Positions 44,600-52,511 of a stretch of 64,000 nucleotides of DNA are shown one piece after another; positions within the stretch are counted from its first letter, which is position 1, and each line of letters begins with the position of its first letter. The translations under genes and the position numbers were made by a program. The stretch comes from Brevibacillus brevis (lineage in GTDB: Bacteria > Bacillota > Bacilli > Brevibacillales > Brevibacillaceae), in assembly GCF_001039275.2 (NCBI RefSeq), contig NZ_CP030117.1:3286001-3350000 (forward strand), read 5' to 3'. The notes beneath the pieces are model-generated. The model was given only the letters and a program-made list of their open reading frames with translations, did not search any database and had not been told where the DNA came from.

Positions 44600-45559
44600 T
44601 CAATAAAGTTGGGAAAAGTCTCCCTTTCCATAAATCATATCCGTAATGGCAGTATAAATGTTTGGCGGGTACTCAGCTATTCTATGACAAAGGTATAAGT
44701 ACCACTCTACACCATAGGTAAGATAAACCCGAACAGGCAGTCCTTCATCTTTAAGTTTTTTGCAAAATTCGGGGCGAATGCCATAAAGCATTTCCGCTTC
44801 CGCATACGGATTTCGCAAAAAACCACGCTCGATGACTTGTTCATATATAGCATTATCATGAGAAGCAATGGATACTTGGTGACCGGCTTTCACACATATC
44901 TCCACCAATTCAAGATAACGTTGATCCAGCTTTTCAGAACGAGGAGTACAAATATTTGACGGCTCTTGATATGCTCCTTTCACAATCCTAATTGCCCCAG
45001 GATAATGAATTAATTCATTAATATCTTCAAATGTTCGATGCAATTGTGCTTGCAGCGTAATCCCTACGTTGGAATAATCCACAGCGACTTTTTTATATAT
45101 GGTAAGGATCTGATCTGTTTTAGCTGATTCCTCCATACTAATCATTAGAGAAAGGCCACGGGATTGCGCTTCTTTCGCCATTTCCATCAAGTTTTGATAG
45201 GCAAGCCCAGGCTCAATCGATAAACCAATATGAGATAAATCAAAAGAAATCCGAGCACTTAGTCTACGATCTCCACATTCTTTCATCAATGCTATAAATT
45301 CCTCTTTGGCCTGTAAGCATTCCTCTTTGTTTATTGTGTTTTCTCCGATGAATTCCAGAGAAATACGGTATCCCTTCTGTATTAGTTGATTACCAACTGA
45401 TACCCCATCTTCTCTTAAATCACCTGTTACAAATCGCTTAGCTGCACGCTGAAATATCGGATTCAGCTCCGAAGATTGTTGAATGTACTCTTTCATCTTT
45501 AAATTTCGGGCAATCGATTTCAAGGAATCGGAAAATTGCTTTTCGATTGATAGGGTCAC
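44600..45559 (-). CDS. Proline dehydrogenase family protein
   Basis: 319 residues, GTG start with GAGGGATA upstream. The sequence follows the (beta/alpha)8 proline dehydrogenase pattern: SFDLSHIGLSIEPG, GITLQAQLHRTFEDI, RIVKGAYQEPS, SIASHDNAIYEQVI, and a C-terminal YGVEWYLYLCHRIAEYPPNI with the paired basic region that binds the substrate carboxylate. It would oxidise L-proline to pyrroline-5-carboxylate with FAD and feed electrons to quinone. The length fits the short monofunctional Bacillales form. It is a single-gene unit flanked by hairpins, and I see no link to the biosynthetic cluster. Confidence 0.88.
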   Translation of the reverse strand: MTLSIEKQFSDSLKSIARNLKMKEYIQQSSELNPIFQRAAKRFVTGDLREDGVSVGNQLIQKGYRISLEFIGENTINKEECLQAKEEFIALMKECGDRRLSARISFDLSHIGLSIEPGLAYQNLMEMAKEAQSRGLSLMISMEESAKTDQILTIYKKVAVDYSNVGITLQAQLHRTFEDINELIHYPGAIRIVKGAYQEPSNICTPRSEKLDQRYLELVEICVKAGHQVSIASHDNAIYEQVIERGFLRNPYAEAEMLYGIRPEFCKKLKDEGLPVRVYLTYGVEWYLYLCHRIAEYPPNIYTAITDMIYGKGDFSQLY

Positions 45560-45790
45560 TACTATCCCTCATTTCGTTCAAGTTGCATTTATTATAGGAA
45601 AAAAATTAGGGAGTCTCTTGTATGATGTTGCTCAAATAGGCTTAACTTTCGCATGACTCATACCTTTATGGAAACTCGCCAGGGACCGACTCTCTCAATT
45701 TGCTACAAGCCTTACTACTAATTTGCAGATAAGTTAATACTTCTAGTTGTTTAGTGTCATGTATGTTAGCTGAACGGGGGCAATCGGCGA
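45560..45790. other. Intergenic, upstream of proline dehydrogenase
   Basis: About 230 bp with no supported gene; it should contain the promoter of the proline dehydrogenase gene. No clear -35/-10 pair or repeat was found by eye. Confidence 0.35.
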
Positions 45791-45793
45791 AAA

Positions 45794-45827
45794 ATGCAAA
45801 AGGAGCTGTCGCGGCACGACAAGCTCC
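45794..45827 (-). terminator. Rho-independent terminator after satA
   Basis: On the minus strand GGAGCTTGTCG pairs with CGACAGCTCC (one bulge) and is followed by TTTTGCATTTTTC. It lies about 110 bp after the acetyltransferase stop codon. Confidence 0.65.
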
Positions 45828-45934
45828 CAGAAATCCATTTGATTAAATTTTGAACAGAATCTAAGACAATGCTTTGCCAGCAAGTAAAACCGGTGTTGTG
45901 TTACCTCAAAGTAACTCTGCCGTTAAACACTTTA

Positions 45935-46489
45935 TTAATCAAGCATGAGATACCAATAAATCGCTATCTCTTCACTATCTTTAACTAGACCTTTGTAGAC
46001 GTAGGAATCGAAACCTCCGATGACAAAGCCACAACTTTCGTAGAATTTACATGCGCGGACATTATTACTTTGTGTCTCCAGCATGACTCCCGTCATACCG
46101 GCCTCCTTCGTCCAGCGTTTAGCCTGTTCGATTAGTTTTTTACCGACACCGTATCCTCTATATCGCTTATCAACTTTGATATCTTCCACACAGGCATATT
46201 TGTTCCAATTTCTTTTCAAAACAATCTGACCCACAACTTGATTATTTACGAGCGCTAAATAAATGATTTGATGGGGATTGCCGATATAGTTCGAATAATC
46301 TTCAACAGTATCTTCTTCAAGCGGTTCATCATCGTAGCTTTTATTCCTAAGAGGTATCTCCTTCACCGTATAGCCGATTCGCTGTCCCATTAGTTGCAAG
46401 ACAAGGGTAGAGTCTACGATAAAGCTCCCATCTATGCTTGTACCACAATCATCGTCCCCAGCCCTCAGTTCTCTAATGAAAATATCCAT
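45935..46489 (-). CDS. satA: GNAT acetyltransferase, streptothricin acetyltransferase (SatA) type
   Basis: 184 residues from ATG 46489 (AGGAGG six bases upstream). The GNAT core is clear: VVGQIVLKRNWNKYACVEDIKVD, the acetyl-CoA loop RYRGYGVGKKL, and the C-terminal CKFYESCGFVIGGFDSYVYKGL with IAIYWYLML. The order and wording of these blocks match the Bacillus SatA (YyaR)/Sat4 streptothricin acetyltransferases, which acetylate a beta-lysine amine of streptothricin. Its true substrate here is untested; a free primary amine on the product of the neighbouring cluster is a possible alternative. It stands alone, with a terminator behind it. Confidence 0.85.
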   Translation of the reverse strand: MDIFIRELRAGDDDCGTSIDGSFIVDSTLVLQLMGQRIGYTVKEIPLRNKSYDDEPLEEDTVEDYSNYIGNPHQIIYLALVNNQVVGQIVLKRNWNKYACVEDIKVDKRYRGYGVGKKLIEQAKRWTKEAGMTGVMLETQSNNVRACKFYESCGFVIGGFDSYVYKGLVKDSEEIAIYWYLMLD

Positions 46490-46661
46490 ATTCATCCTCC
46501 TATATTATTATAAGATGAGAATAGAGATAGAAAGGGGGACCGCGGACTTAACGGAATACATATTGCTCCGTCATTTTCATAACCTCCAAGTATTATTAGC
46601 ATGTAAGATTCTCTAGATATTGTACAATCATTATTTAACAGGTGCGACAGCTTTTTAATCG

Positions 46662-47129
46662 TTAACTATCCTTCGATAATGCCTGCTTTACCCGCTCAAT
46701 CTGGGCGAGGTGGGCACGGACATGCTGGACGCGTAATCCCAGTAGTTCTTTGAACGTGTACCTTACTCCGTCGGGATATTGCCCGATCCGCTCAAGCTGC
46801 TCGGGAGACAGATTTTCCAGAAGCGGCAGCATGCTGACCCGCAGCATTTGGAACAGGAGCATATGCCGCTCGCGGTCCAAGCGTTCGTATCCCAGGTTAT
46901 CCGACCAGGCTTCCTGATCAAAAGATAGCAGAAGCGGTTCTTCCTCCGCCAAGACTTTTCTCAGACGATGTGTCGCCAAGATCTCGGAATCTGTTACATG
47001 AATAAGAATCTGGTGGATGCTCCATTTGGTCGGTGCAGGTTGGAAACGCAGCTCTTCCTCAGACAATCCTTCAATGGCTTCTCGCAACAGCTCATAGTCT
47101 CGGCTGTACTCCTCGATCAACTTTTCCAT
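46662..47129 (-). CDS. DinB/YfiT-like four-helix metal-binding protein
   Basis: 155 residues, ATG with GGAGAGG upstream. The protein is helical with the DinB superfamily His pattern: an N-terminal PTKWSIHQILIHVTDSE and a C-terminal LRVQHVRAHLAQIERV, which supply the three metal-binding histidines. Members include bacillithiol S-transferases and maleylpyruvate isomerase-like enzymes; thiol-dependent detoxification is the best general guess. It ends 78 bp upstream of nothing obvious and is preceded (77 bp) by the Cfr-like gene, so the two may share a transcript. Confidence 0.85.
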   Translation of the reverse strand: MEKLIEEYSRDYELLREAIEGLSEEELRFQPAPTKWSIHQILIHVTDSEILATHRLRKVLAEEEPLLLSFDQEAWSDNLGYERLDRERHMLLFQMLRVSMLPLLENLSPEQLERIGQYPDGVRYTFKELLGLRVQHVRAHLAQIERVKQALSKDS

Positions 47130-47206
47130 CCGATCCTCTCCTTAATCATAATTCGTGTGGCTGGTAGCCATTGATCATAGTATTCTTTGAAATAAAACAA
47201 GTCCCT

Positions 47207-48238
47207 TTATTCAGAACGGTATAGCTGGCCGCATGCCGCGTTAATGTCCGATCCGAATTGAGTTCGGACCGTGATGCTTATACCCTTGGACTTCAAAATC
47301 CGAGCAAACGCTCTAATCCGAGTAGGATCAGATTGTCGATAGCTGTCTGGCGTAACTTCGGTCGAATTGAATGGAATCAGGTTAACATGGTAGAGATGTT
47401 CCCAAGATCCCCTTCCCCTTAGCAACTCGGCAACTGCTTCGGCATGCGCCGTCGAGTCGTTTACTCCACGAAGTAGAATATACGCAATATATACCTTTCT
47501 TCCTGTTTGCCGGATGTGACGATCCAATGCCATCAGTACGTCGCCGACTGGGAATCGGTCGTTGATCGGCATCAGCTCGCTTCGCTGATCGTCGAACGGC
47601 GAATGCAGCGAGAAGGTTAAATTGACCTGGGGAAACTCCCGAGTCAGCTTGTCGATTCCCGGCAACAGGCCGATAGTGGAAATCGTAATACGTCGATGTC
47701 CTAAACCAAAGAGATACGGATCAGTCAATATCGTCATTGCATCAAAAATATGCGGGTTGGCAAGCGCCTCCCCCATACCCATGAATGAGATGCTGTCCAA
47801 AGTGTGGCCGTTCAAGCGAAAGTACAGCAATTGGTCGGTGATTTCGTCGGCGGTCAGATTTCGTTTCAGGCCAATGGTACCGGTAGCACAAAATTTGCAC
47901 CCGAATCCGCAGCCGCACTGTGTGGAAATACAATACGATTTCCACCCCCGCTCATAAGTAAGTCGTACAGCCTCCACGCGTTCGTCGCCCGGAATAGCAA
48001 ACAGCACCTTGCTGACCTGTTTCGACGTGAGTTCCTTTACCGGAACGATACTGCAAACGTTCGGGCCAAGTATCCGGTTCAACTCGTCGCGCAAAAATTT
48101 TGGTAGCATGGTCATCCGTCCGTATTCGCCGATGTTTTGCTTAAAAATTGCGTCCATAATCTGAGCATAGCGATACTCGGGCTGCTTGAATTCGGACAAA
48201 ATTCGCCGAATCGTTTCATATTTCGAGGTTAGTTTCAT
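47207..48238 (-). CDS. clbB: Cfr-family 23S rRNA A2503 C8-methyltransferase
   Basis: 343 residues; AAGGAG lies seven bases before the ATG. The radical SAM triad is C110-x3-C114-x2-C117, and the two further cysteines needed by RlmN/Cfr enzymes are C103 (SYCIST) and C336 (NAACGQLY). Blocks such as SISFMGMGEALAN, VNLTFSLHSP, LMPINDR, RKVYIAYI and LYHVNLI follow Staphylococcus Cfr much more closely than housekeeping RlmN. Cfr methylates C8 of A2503 in the peptidyl transferase centre and gives resistance to phenicols, lincosamides, oxazolidinones, pleuromutilins and streptogramin A. Cfr-like proteins (ClbA, ClbB, ClbC) are known from Bacillales including Brevibacillus brevis; the ClbB name is inferred from the organism guess. 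It has an unusually long structured leader. Confidence 0.92.
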   Translation of the reverse strand: MKLTSKYETIRRILSEFKQPEYRYAQIMDAIFKQNIGEYGRMTMLPKFLRDELNRILGPNVCSIVPVKELTSKQVSKVLFAIPGDERVEAVRLTYERGWKSYCISTQCGCGFGCKFCATGTIGLKRNLTADEITDQLLYFRLNGHTLDSISFMGMGEALANPHIFDAMTILTDPYLFGLGHRRITISTIGLLPGIDKLTREFPQVNLTFSLHSPFDDQRSELMPINDRFPVGDVLMALDRHIRQTGRKVYIAYILLRGVNDSTAHAEAVAELLRGRGSWEHLYHVNLIPFNSTEVTPDSYRQSDPTRIRAFARILKSKGISITVRTQFGSDINAACGQLYRSE

Positions 48239-48252
48239 GTCTTCTCCTTACT

Positions 48253-48369
48253 GCCGGAGAAACCGTAAAAAGCAACCGTCAATTGGCGCTATGACACGTG
48301 ATTACTCAACTCATACGTTTGCAGACAGATTACTACGTGCATCTGTCGATAAATTGGTAAATCTCCGGC
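48253..48369 (-). promoter_or_regulatory. Long-range pairing next to the Cfr ribosome binding site
   Basis: GCCGGAGA (minus strand, 48369-48362) is complementary over eight bases to TCTCCGGC (48260-48253), which ends a few bases before the AAGGAG site. One arm lies inside the small reading frame 48333-48446, so a ribosome on that frame could alter folding near the cfr start. Inference from pairing only. Confidence 0.3.
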
Positions 48370-48446
48370 AACCGATTTGTTTTTTTGTGAACCGCTTCAC
48401 ACAATTGGAACCAGTTCACATAATCATCTACAACCTCAATCTCCAT
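48333..48446 (-). CDS. Possible 37-residue leader peptide or small protein before cfr
   Basis: ATG 48446 is preceded by TTGGAGGATGAAAGCG, giving a GGAGG site at good spacing. The peptide begins MEIEVVDDYVNWFQLCEAVH and ends IYQFIDRCT; it is mixed acidic/aromatic with no signal or membrane segment. It lies between a strong terminator hairpin and the Cfr-like gene and ends about 95 bp upstream of it. I do not recognise a family. Its position suggests a regulatory leader frame or a small co-expressed protein. Confidence 0.4.
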   Translation of the reverse strand: MEIEVVDDYVNWFQLCEAVHKKTNRLPEIYQFIDRCT

Positions 48447-48478
48447 CGCTTTCATCCTCCAAATTCTTTTGTCAGAAT

Positions 48479-48516
48479 AAAAAAGAGCTACAAGAAAGTT
48501 ACCTTTCCTGTAGCTC
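48479..48516 (-). terminator. Strong intrinsic terminator in the cfr leader
   Basis: GAGCTACA...TGTAGCTC with inner GAAAG/CTTTC pairs gives 13 paired bases of 14 around a tetraloop, followed on the minus strand by TTTTTT. It lies ~245 bp before the Cfr start and ~350 bp after the preceding operon, which already has its own terminator, so it is best explained as a transcription attenuator for cfr. Confidence 0.7.
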
Positions 48517-48631
48517 AAAAAATACGGCACATCCAACCCATGAAGGGTATAAAAAGGATATATTTTCTGAGTGAAAAGAATAAGGTAACGATCTTGCCAA
48601 TAAAGAATAAAACAAATTCTGCTTTATTCAT
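48515..48631 (-). other. Candidate upstream reading frame ending at the attenuator
   Basis: A 38-codon frame starting MNKAEFVLFFIGK and ending WMCRIF, strongly hydrophobic. Its TGA stop overlaps the first bases of the terminator stem. No ribosome binding site is visible, so it may be chance in AT-rich sequence, but the position is what a leader peptide would need. Confidence 0.2.
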
Positions 48632-48646
48632 TAAAAAAGTGGCAAG
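48593..48646 (-). promoter_or_regulatory. Upstream leader hairpin
   Basis: On the minus strand CTTGCCA pairs with TGGCAAG, enclosing a second pair GAATAAA/TTTATTC. It precedes the terminator hairpin and may be an alternative fold or a processing site. No T-run follows. Confidence 0.3.
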
Positions 48647-48862
48647 AATGCTTACATTATCCTCTTCAACTCCAATCGTTACGTGTCAGCACGATTTTAA
48701 CATACCGGTTTCTACATGACAACAGGTCATCCAGTAGCTTAGAAACTACCTGCTGAAAGCTATCGTGTACACATCGCATAAGGTCCGGTATCAATTGCGG
48801 TCTTGATACCTTCTCTTTTGTGAAGCACTCGGTTGTATACAAATCATATAGCCATCCAGACG
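48647..48862. other. Intergenic between the anthranilate operon terminator and the cfr leader
   Basis: Should contain the cfr promoter; I could not pick a convincing -35/-10 pair. Nothing else recognised. Confidence 0.3.
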
Positions 48863-48911
48863 AAAAAAGAAGCCGAGCAAATACGGGATAACTCCCTGCA
48901 ATCTTCTCGGC
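48863..48911 (-). terminator. Terminator of the anthranilate operon
   Basis: GCCGAG and CTCGGC pair across a 28-base loop with inner GGGAG/CCCG-type pairs, followed on the minus strand by TTCTTTTTTCG. It starts about 15 bp after the hydratase stop. A small stem CGGCG-TTT-CGCCG overlaps its start. Confidence 0.65.
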
Positions 48912-48926
48912 GTTTCGCCGTACTGC

Positions 48927-49724
48927 CTATCCCGTTTTCACCACAAACTCAATGCTTCCGAGGCTTCCCCATTTAGCGCATACGACATCCCCCTCGCGTA
49001 GATGATGGGAACTGGTCATGCCCCCGGACAAAATCAAATCTCCCTTGTACAGCTTGCGTCCTTCGCGAGCAAGCATGTTCGCCAGCATTGCGACGGAGTG
49101 GGCTGGATGACCGAGAACTGCTGCACCAGCCCCCATGTCTTTGAGCTCGCCATTGATCGAAAGAGTCACACCTACCAAATCGAGTTCAAGTTCATCAGGC
49201 TTTCTCCACGTCGATCCGATAAACACACGGGAAGACGAAGTATTGTCGGCAATAACATCCGGCAAGGCAAACTGGAACTGCGCATACCTGCTATCGATAA
49301 TCTCCAGTGCAGGAACCACATAGTCAGTGGATGCCAGGACATGAGCCTCAGTGATGCCGGGTCCTTCCAAATCCTCACTCAATACAAAGGCGATTTCCGC
49401 TTCCACCTTGGGATGAATCAATTCATTGATCGGCAAAATACCATCCTCGATATTCATATAGTCAAAAATGTAGCCCCGAATCGGTTCGTGCACATTCATC
49501 TGTTTCATCTTTACCTGACTGGTCAAACCCATTTTAGAGGCAAAGATGCGATGTCCCTGCTCAAGCTTGAGGGAGACCAGCTCATTTTGAATACGATATC
49601 CATCCTCCACTGTCAGCTGGGGGTATTCAGCCGTAAGTTTTACGATCTCCTCCCTGTTCAACTCCGCATCCACCAGCTTCTGAGCCAGCCTTTTGTACAA
49701 TAGTTCCGATTGCACGCTGATCAC
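48927..49724 (-). CDS. nbaH: 2-oxopent-4-enoate hydratase
   Basis: 265 residues of the fumarylacetoacetate-hydrolase-like hydratase/decarboxylase family: [28 protein letters not shown] with the metal-binding Glu residues, ALEIIDSRY and GDLILSGGMT. It should hydrate 2-hydroxypenta-2,4-dienoate to 4-hydroxy-2-oxovalerate. It is closely related in sequence to the decarboxylase encoded at 51694-52479; the assignment of which is hydratase and which decarboxylase rests on resemblance and position and could be reversed. GTG start overlapping the aldolase stop by 4 bp, so translation is coupled. Last gene of the operon. Confidence 0.82.
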   Translation of the reverse strand: MISVQSELLYKRLAQKLVDAELNREEIVKLTAEYPQLTVEDGYRIQNELVSLKLEQGHRIFASKMGLTSQVKMKQMNVHEPIRGYIFDYMNIEDGILPINELIHPKVEAEIAFVLSEDLEGPGITEAHVLASTDYVVPALEIIDSRYAQFQFALPDVIADNTSSSRVFIGSTWRKPDELELDLVGVTLSINGELKDMGAGAAVLGHPAHSVAMLANMLAREGRKLYKGDLILSGGMTSSHHLREGDVVCAKWGSLGSIEFVVKTG

Positions 49725-50758
49725 CCCCTATCTGATATTGGTAGATTGGTATAGCTGTTCAGTTGGGCGATTTCTGCTGCGACATCCACGATCATGTCTT
49801 CTTGTCCCCCCACGGCCTTTCGTCTTCCCAACTCGATCAAAATATCCCGGGAGTCGATGCCGAATTTCGTTGCTGCACGCTCGGCATGAAGCCGGAAGCT
49901 GGAATAGACCCCCGCGTATCCGAGAACCAGAGCGTCTCTGGTAATTTCCTGTGGGACTTGAAGAATCGGCGACACGATTTCCTCTGCCAGGTCCATCATT
50001 TTGTACAGATCGACGCCCGTCTGAATGCCCATTCGATCCAATACAGCAAGGAGAACCTCGGTTTGTGTATTGCCCGCACCTGCACCCAAGCACCGCACGC
50101 TGCCGTCAATCCAGGTGGCGCCCTCTTGAATGGCGACGAGCGTATTGGCCATAGCTAAAGACAAATTATTGTGTGCATGGAAGCCAACGGGAATATGCAG
50201 ACATTGCTTCAATGCCCGGACTCGTTCCCCTGCTTGATCAGGTAGCAGAGCGCCAGCAGAATCGACGATATACACGACATCGGCTCCATAGCTTTGCATG
50301 AGTCCAGCTTGCTCCGCCAGTTTTCCCGGAGCAGCCGTATGCGACATCATCAAAAAGCCAACTGTTTTCAAGCCAAGCTCTTTAGCCTGATACATATGCT
50401 GAGCGGAAACATCCGCTTCGGTCGCATGTGTGGCGATTCGTGCCATCCCTACCCCAAGCCCTGCAGCCGTCTTCAAATCTTTGATCGTGCCGATTCCCGG
50501 CAGCAAGAGCACGCCCACTTTTGCTTGTTTACAAACGGAAACGGCAGCCTCGATCAGCTCCAGTTCAGGGGTCCTGGATAGCCCATACTGCAGGGACGAT
50601 CCGGCCAATCCATCTCCATGGGAGACCTCAATATACGGCACGCTTGCTTCATCCAATGCGCGCGCCACTTCGACTACTTGCTCTACAGTAAACTGGTGAT
50701 TGATCGCATGGCTCCCATCTCGAAGCGCTACCTCGGTGATCACAATATCACGACTCAT
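49721..50758 (-). CDS. nbaI: 4-hydroxy-2-oxovalerate aldolase
   Basis: 345 residues, DRE-TIM family: ITEVALRDGSHAINHQF at the N-terminus supplies the catalytic Arg and metal-binding Asp, and GFHAHNNLSLAMAN supplies the two metal-binding His residues. It cleaves 4-hydroxy-2-oxovalerate to pyruvate and acetaldehyde and normally forms a channelling complex with the acylating acetaldehyde dehydrogenase, whose gene lies directly upstream (25 bp). AAAGGAGGAACC before the ATG. Confidence 0.93.
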   Translation of the reverse strand: MSRDIVITEVALRDGSHAINHQFTVEQVVEVARALDEASVPYIEVSHGDGLAGSSLQYGLSRTPELELIEAAVSVCKQAKVGVLLLPGIGTIKDLKTAAGLGVGMARIATHATEADVSAQHMYQAKELGLKTVGFLMMSHTAAPGKLAEQAGLMQSYGADVVYIVDSAGALLPDQAGERVRALKQCLHIPVGFHAHNNLSLAMANTLVAIQEGATWIDGSVRCLGAGAGNTQTEVLLAVLDRMGIQTGVDLYKMMDLAEEIVSPILQVPQEITRDALVLGYAGVYSSFRLHAERAATKFGIDSRDILIELGRRKAVGGQEDMIVDVAAEIAQLNSYTNLPISDRG

Positions 50759-50783
50759 ATGCGGTTCCTCCTTTCATTCGTGG

Positions 50784-51671
50784 CTATATACCCGTGGCAA
50801 TGCCGACAGTATACTTGGCATATTCCTCTGCTACCTTCACCGCTGTCGCCGTCATGATATCCAGATTGCCAGAATAAGTAGGGAGGTAGTCGCCCGCGCC
50901 TTCTACCTCCAAAAAAATGGTGATTTTGTTTTCATCAAAGATTGGTTCTGAGCGCAGTCGGTAACCAGGAACGTATGCTTGAATATAGGCAATAGTCTGG
51001 TGGATAGCCTTCACGATCGTCTGTCGGTCCGCACCCTCCTCCACTACTGCATAGACCGTATCTCTCATCAGGATCGGTGGCTCCGCCGGATTCAGGATGA
51101 TGATCGCCTTGCCTTTCTTCGCTCCGCCAATCGCTTCGATTCCATGTGCGGTCGTCTCCGTAAATTCGTCGATGTTGGAACGTGTACCGGGACCCGCGCT
51201 TTTACTGGAAATAGTGGCCACGATCTCTGCGTAGCTGACCGGACTCACACTCCCTATCGCATGAACAATCGGAATCGTAGCCTGGCCGCCGCATGTGATC
51301 AGATTGATGTTCTTTTCATTCAAATGCGCACCGAGATTCACAGATGGTACAACATAGGGACCCACAGCAGCAGGCGTCAGATCGATGGCGAGCTTTCCTG
51401 CCTCCCTGAGCGCCTTGGCATGCCGAATATGTGCACGAGCTGAAGTAGCGTCAAAGACGATATCCGCAAGTTCCGTAGCGCTTTCCAAAAAGTGTTCTAA
51501 TCCGCCGTCAAATACGTAGTATCCAGCTGCCTTTGCTCTACGCAGGCCATCCGATTCAGGATCGATTCCAATCATGGACGTCAGTTCAAGAACTGGCGAC
51601 CTTCCAAGCTTGGTCATCAGGTCTGTCCCGATGTTACCCGAGCCCAGTATTGCTACTTTTACTTTCTTCAT
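50784..51671 (-). CDS. nbaJ: Acetaldehyde dehydrogenase (acetylating)
   Basis: 295 residues. The N-terminus [19 protein letters not shown] is the NAD-binding loop, and [18 protein letters not shown] carries the catalytic Cys. It matches the MhpF/DmpF family, which converts acetaldehyde and CoA to acetyl-CoA with NAD reduction. It pairs with the adjacent aldolase. ATG with AAGGAGTGC upstream; 22 bp after the decarboxylase gene. Confidence 0.93.
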   Translation of the reverse strand: MKKVKVAILGSGNIGTDLMTKLGRSPVLELTSMIGIDPESDGLRRAKAAGYYVFDGGLEHFLESATELADIVFDATSARAHIRHAKALREAGKLAIDLTPAAVGPYVVPSVNLGAHLNEKNINLITCGGQATIPIVHAIGSVSPVSYAEIVATISSKSAGPGTRSNIDEFTETTAHGIEAIGGAKKGKAIIILNPAEPPILMRDTVYAVVEEGADRQTIVKAIHQTIAYIQAYVPGYRLRSEPIFDENKITIFLEVEGAGDYLPTYSGNLDIMTATAVKVAEEYAKYTVGIATGI

Positions 51672-51693
51672 ACATGCACTCCTTTCCTATTTT

Positions 51694-52479
51694 TTACTTG
51701 CCAAACCTGACTCCTACTGAACCAAGTCCAGCAATCCGTGTGTGAAATACATCGCCAGGCTTAGCTTCAACTGCTGCCGATAACGCACCGGACAAGATGA
51801 TTTCTCCTGCTTTGAGTGTCATTCCTAACTCGTACAGCTTGTTTGCTAACCACGCCACACAAAATGCGGGATTGCCCAATGCGGCTGCACCAACACCGGT
51901 ATTGACCAGCTCCTGATTTTTATAAAACGCCATTCCTACCAGAGGAAGATCCAGATCTTGCGGTTTCACAGGATGTCCACCCAGCACATAGAAGCCCGAG
52001 GATGCATTGTCCGCAATTGTGTCTTCTAGTTTGATTTGCCAGTTGGCTATACGGCTGTCCACGATTTCCAAAGCAGGCACTACATATTCCGTTGCCATCA
52101 AGACGTCAAAGATGGTTACATGTGGCCCTTCCAGATCGCTCTTCAGCAGAAAGGCAATTTCTGCTTCAACTTTTGGCTGAAGGACATGCTCGAAAGGCAG
52201 TTCTCCGTTGTTTTCAACCACCATGTCGTCCAAAAGATGTCCATAGTCTGGCTGTTCCACGCCAAGCAGTGTCTGCATGGCACGAGAGGTCAGGCCAATT
52301 TTTTTCCCTGTAATCCTCGCGCCTTCTTTCACTTTTCGCTCAATCGTCTTCAATTGAACGTGGTATGCCTCTATCTCGCTGATTTGCGGTTCCAGTAAAG
52401 TGAGTGGCGCTACTCCCACCCCTTCACGACTCGCCGCCGCTAAATGATCGGCAAATCGCGTGATCTTTTCCATGTCCAC
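51694..52479 (-). CDS. nbaG: 2-oxo-3-hexenedioate (4-oxalocrotonate) decarboxylase
   Basis: 261 residues, same superfamily as the hydratase at 48927: [65 protein letters not shown]. In the pathway it decarboxylates 2-oxo-3-hexenedioate to 2-oxopent-4-enoate with a divalent metal. GTG at 52479 sits at better spacing from GGGAGGGAG than the ATG six bases on. It follows the dehydrogenase gene by 32 bp. Confidence 0.82.
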   Translation of the reverse strand: MDMEKITRFADHLAAASREGVGVAPLTLLEPQISEIEAYHVQLKTIERKVKEGARITGKKIGLTSRAMQTLLGVEQPDYGHLLDDMVVENNGELPFEHVLQPKVEAEIAFLLKSDLEGPHVTIFDVLMATEYVVPALEIVDSRIANWQIKLEDTIADNASSGFYVLGGHPVKPQDLDLPLVGMAFYKNQELVNTGVGAAALGNPAFCVAWLANKLYELGMTLKAGEIILSGALSAAVEAKPGDVFHTRIAGLGSVGVRFGK

Positions 52480-52511
52480 AAGGCTCCCTCCCTGATTTGC
52501 AGTCCTTCACG

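Noticed and set aside
49002..49703. 233-codon plus-strand frame opposite the hydratase gene
   Set aside because: Opposite strand of a well supported gene; no homology or start signal.
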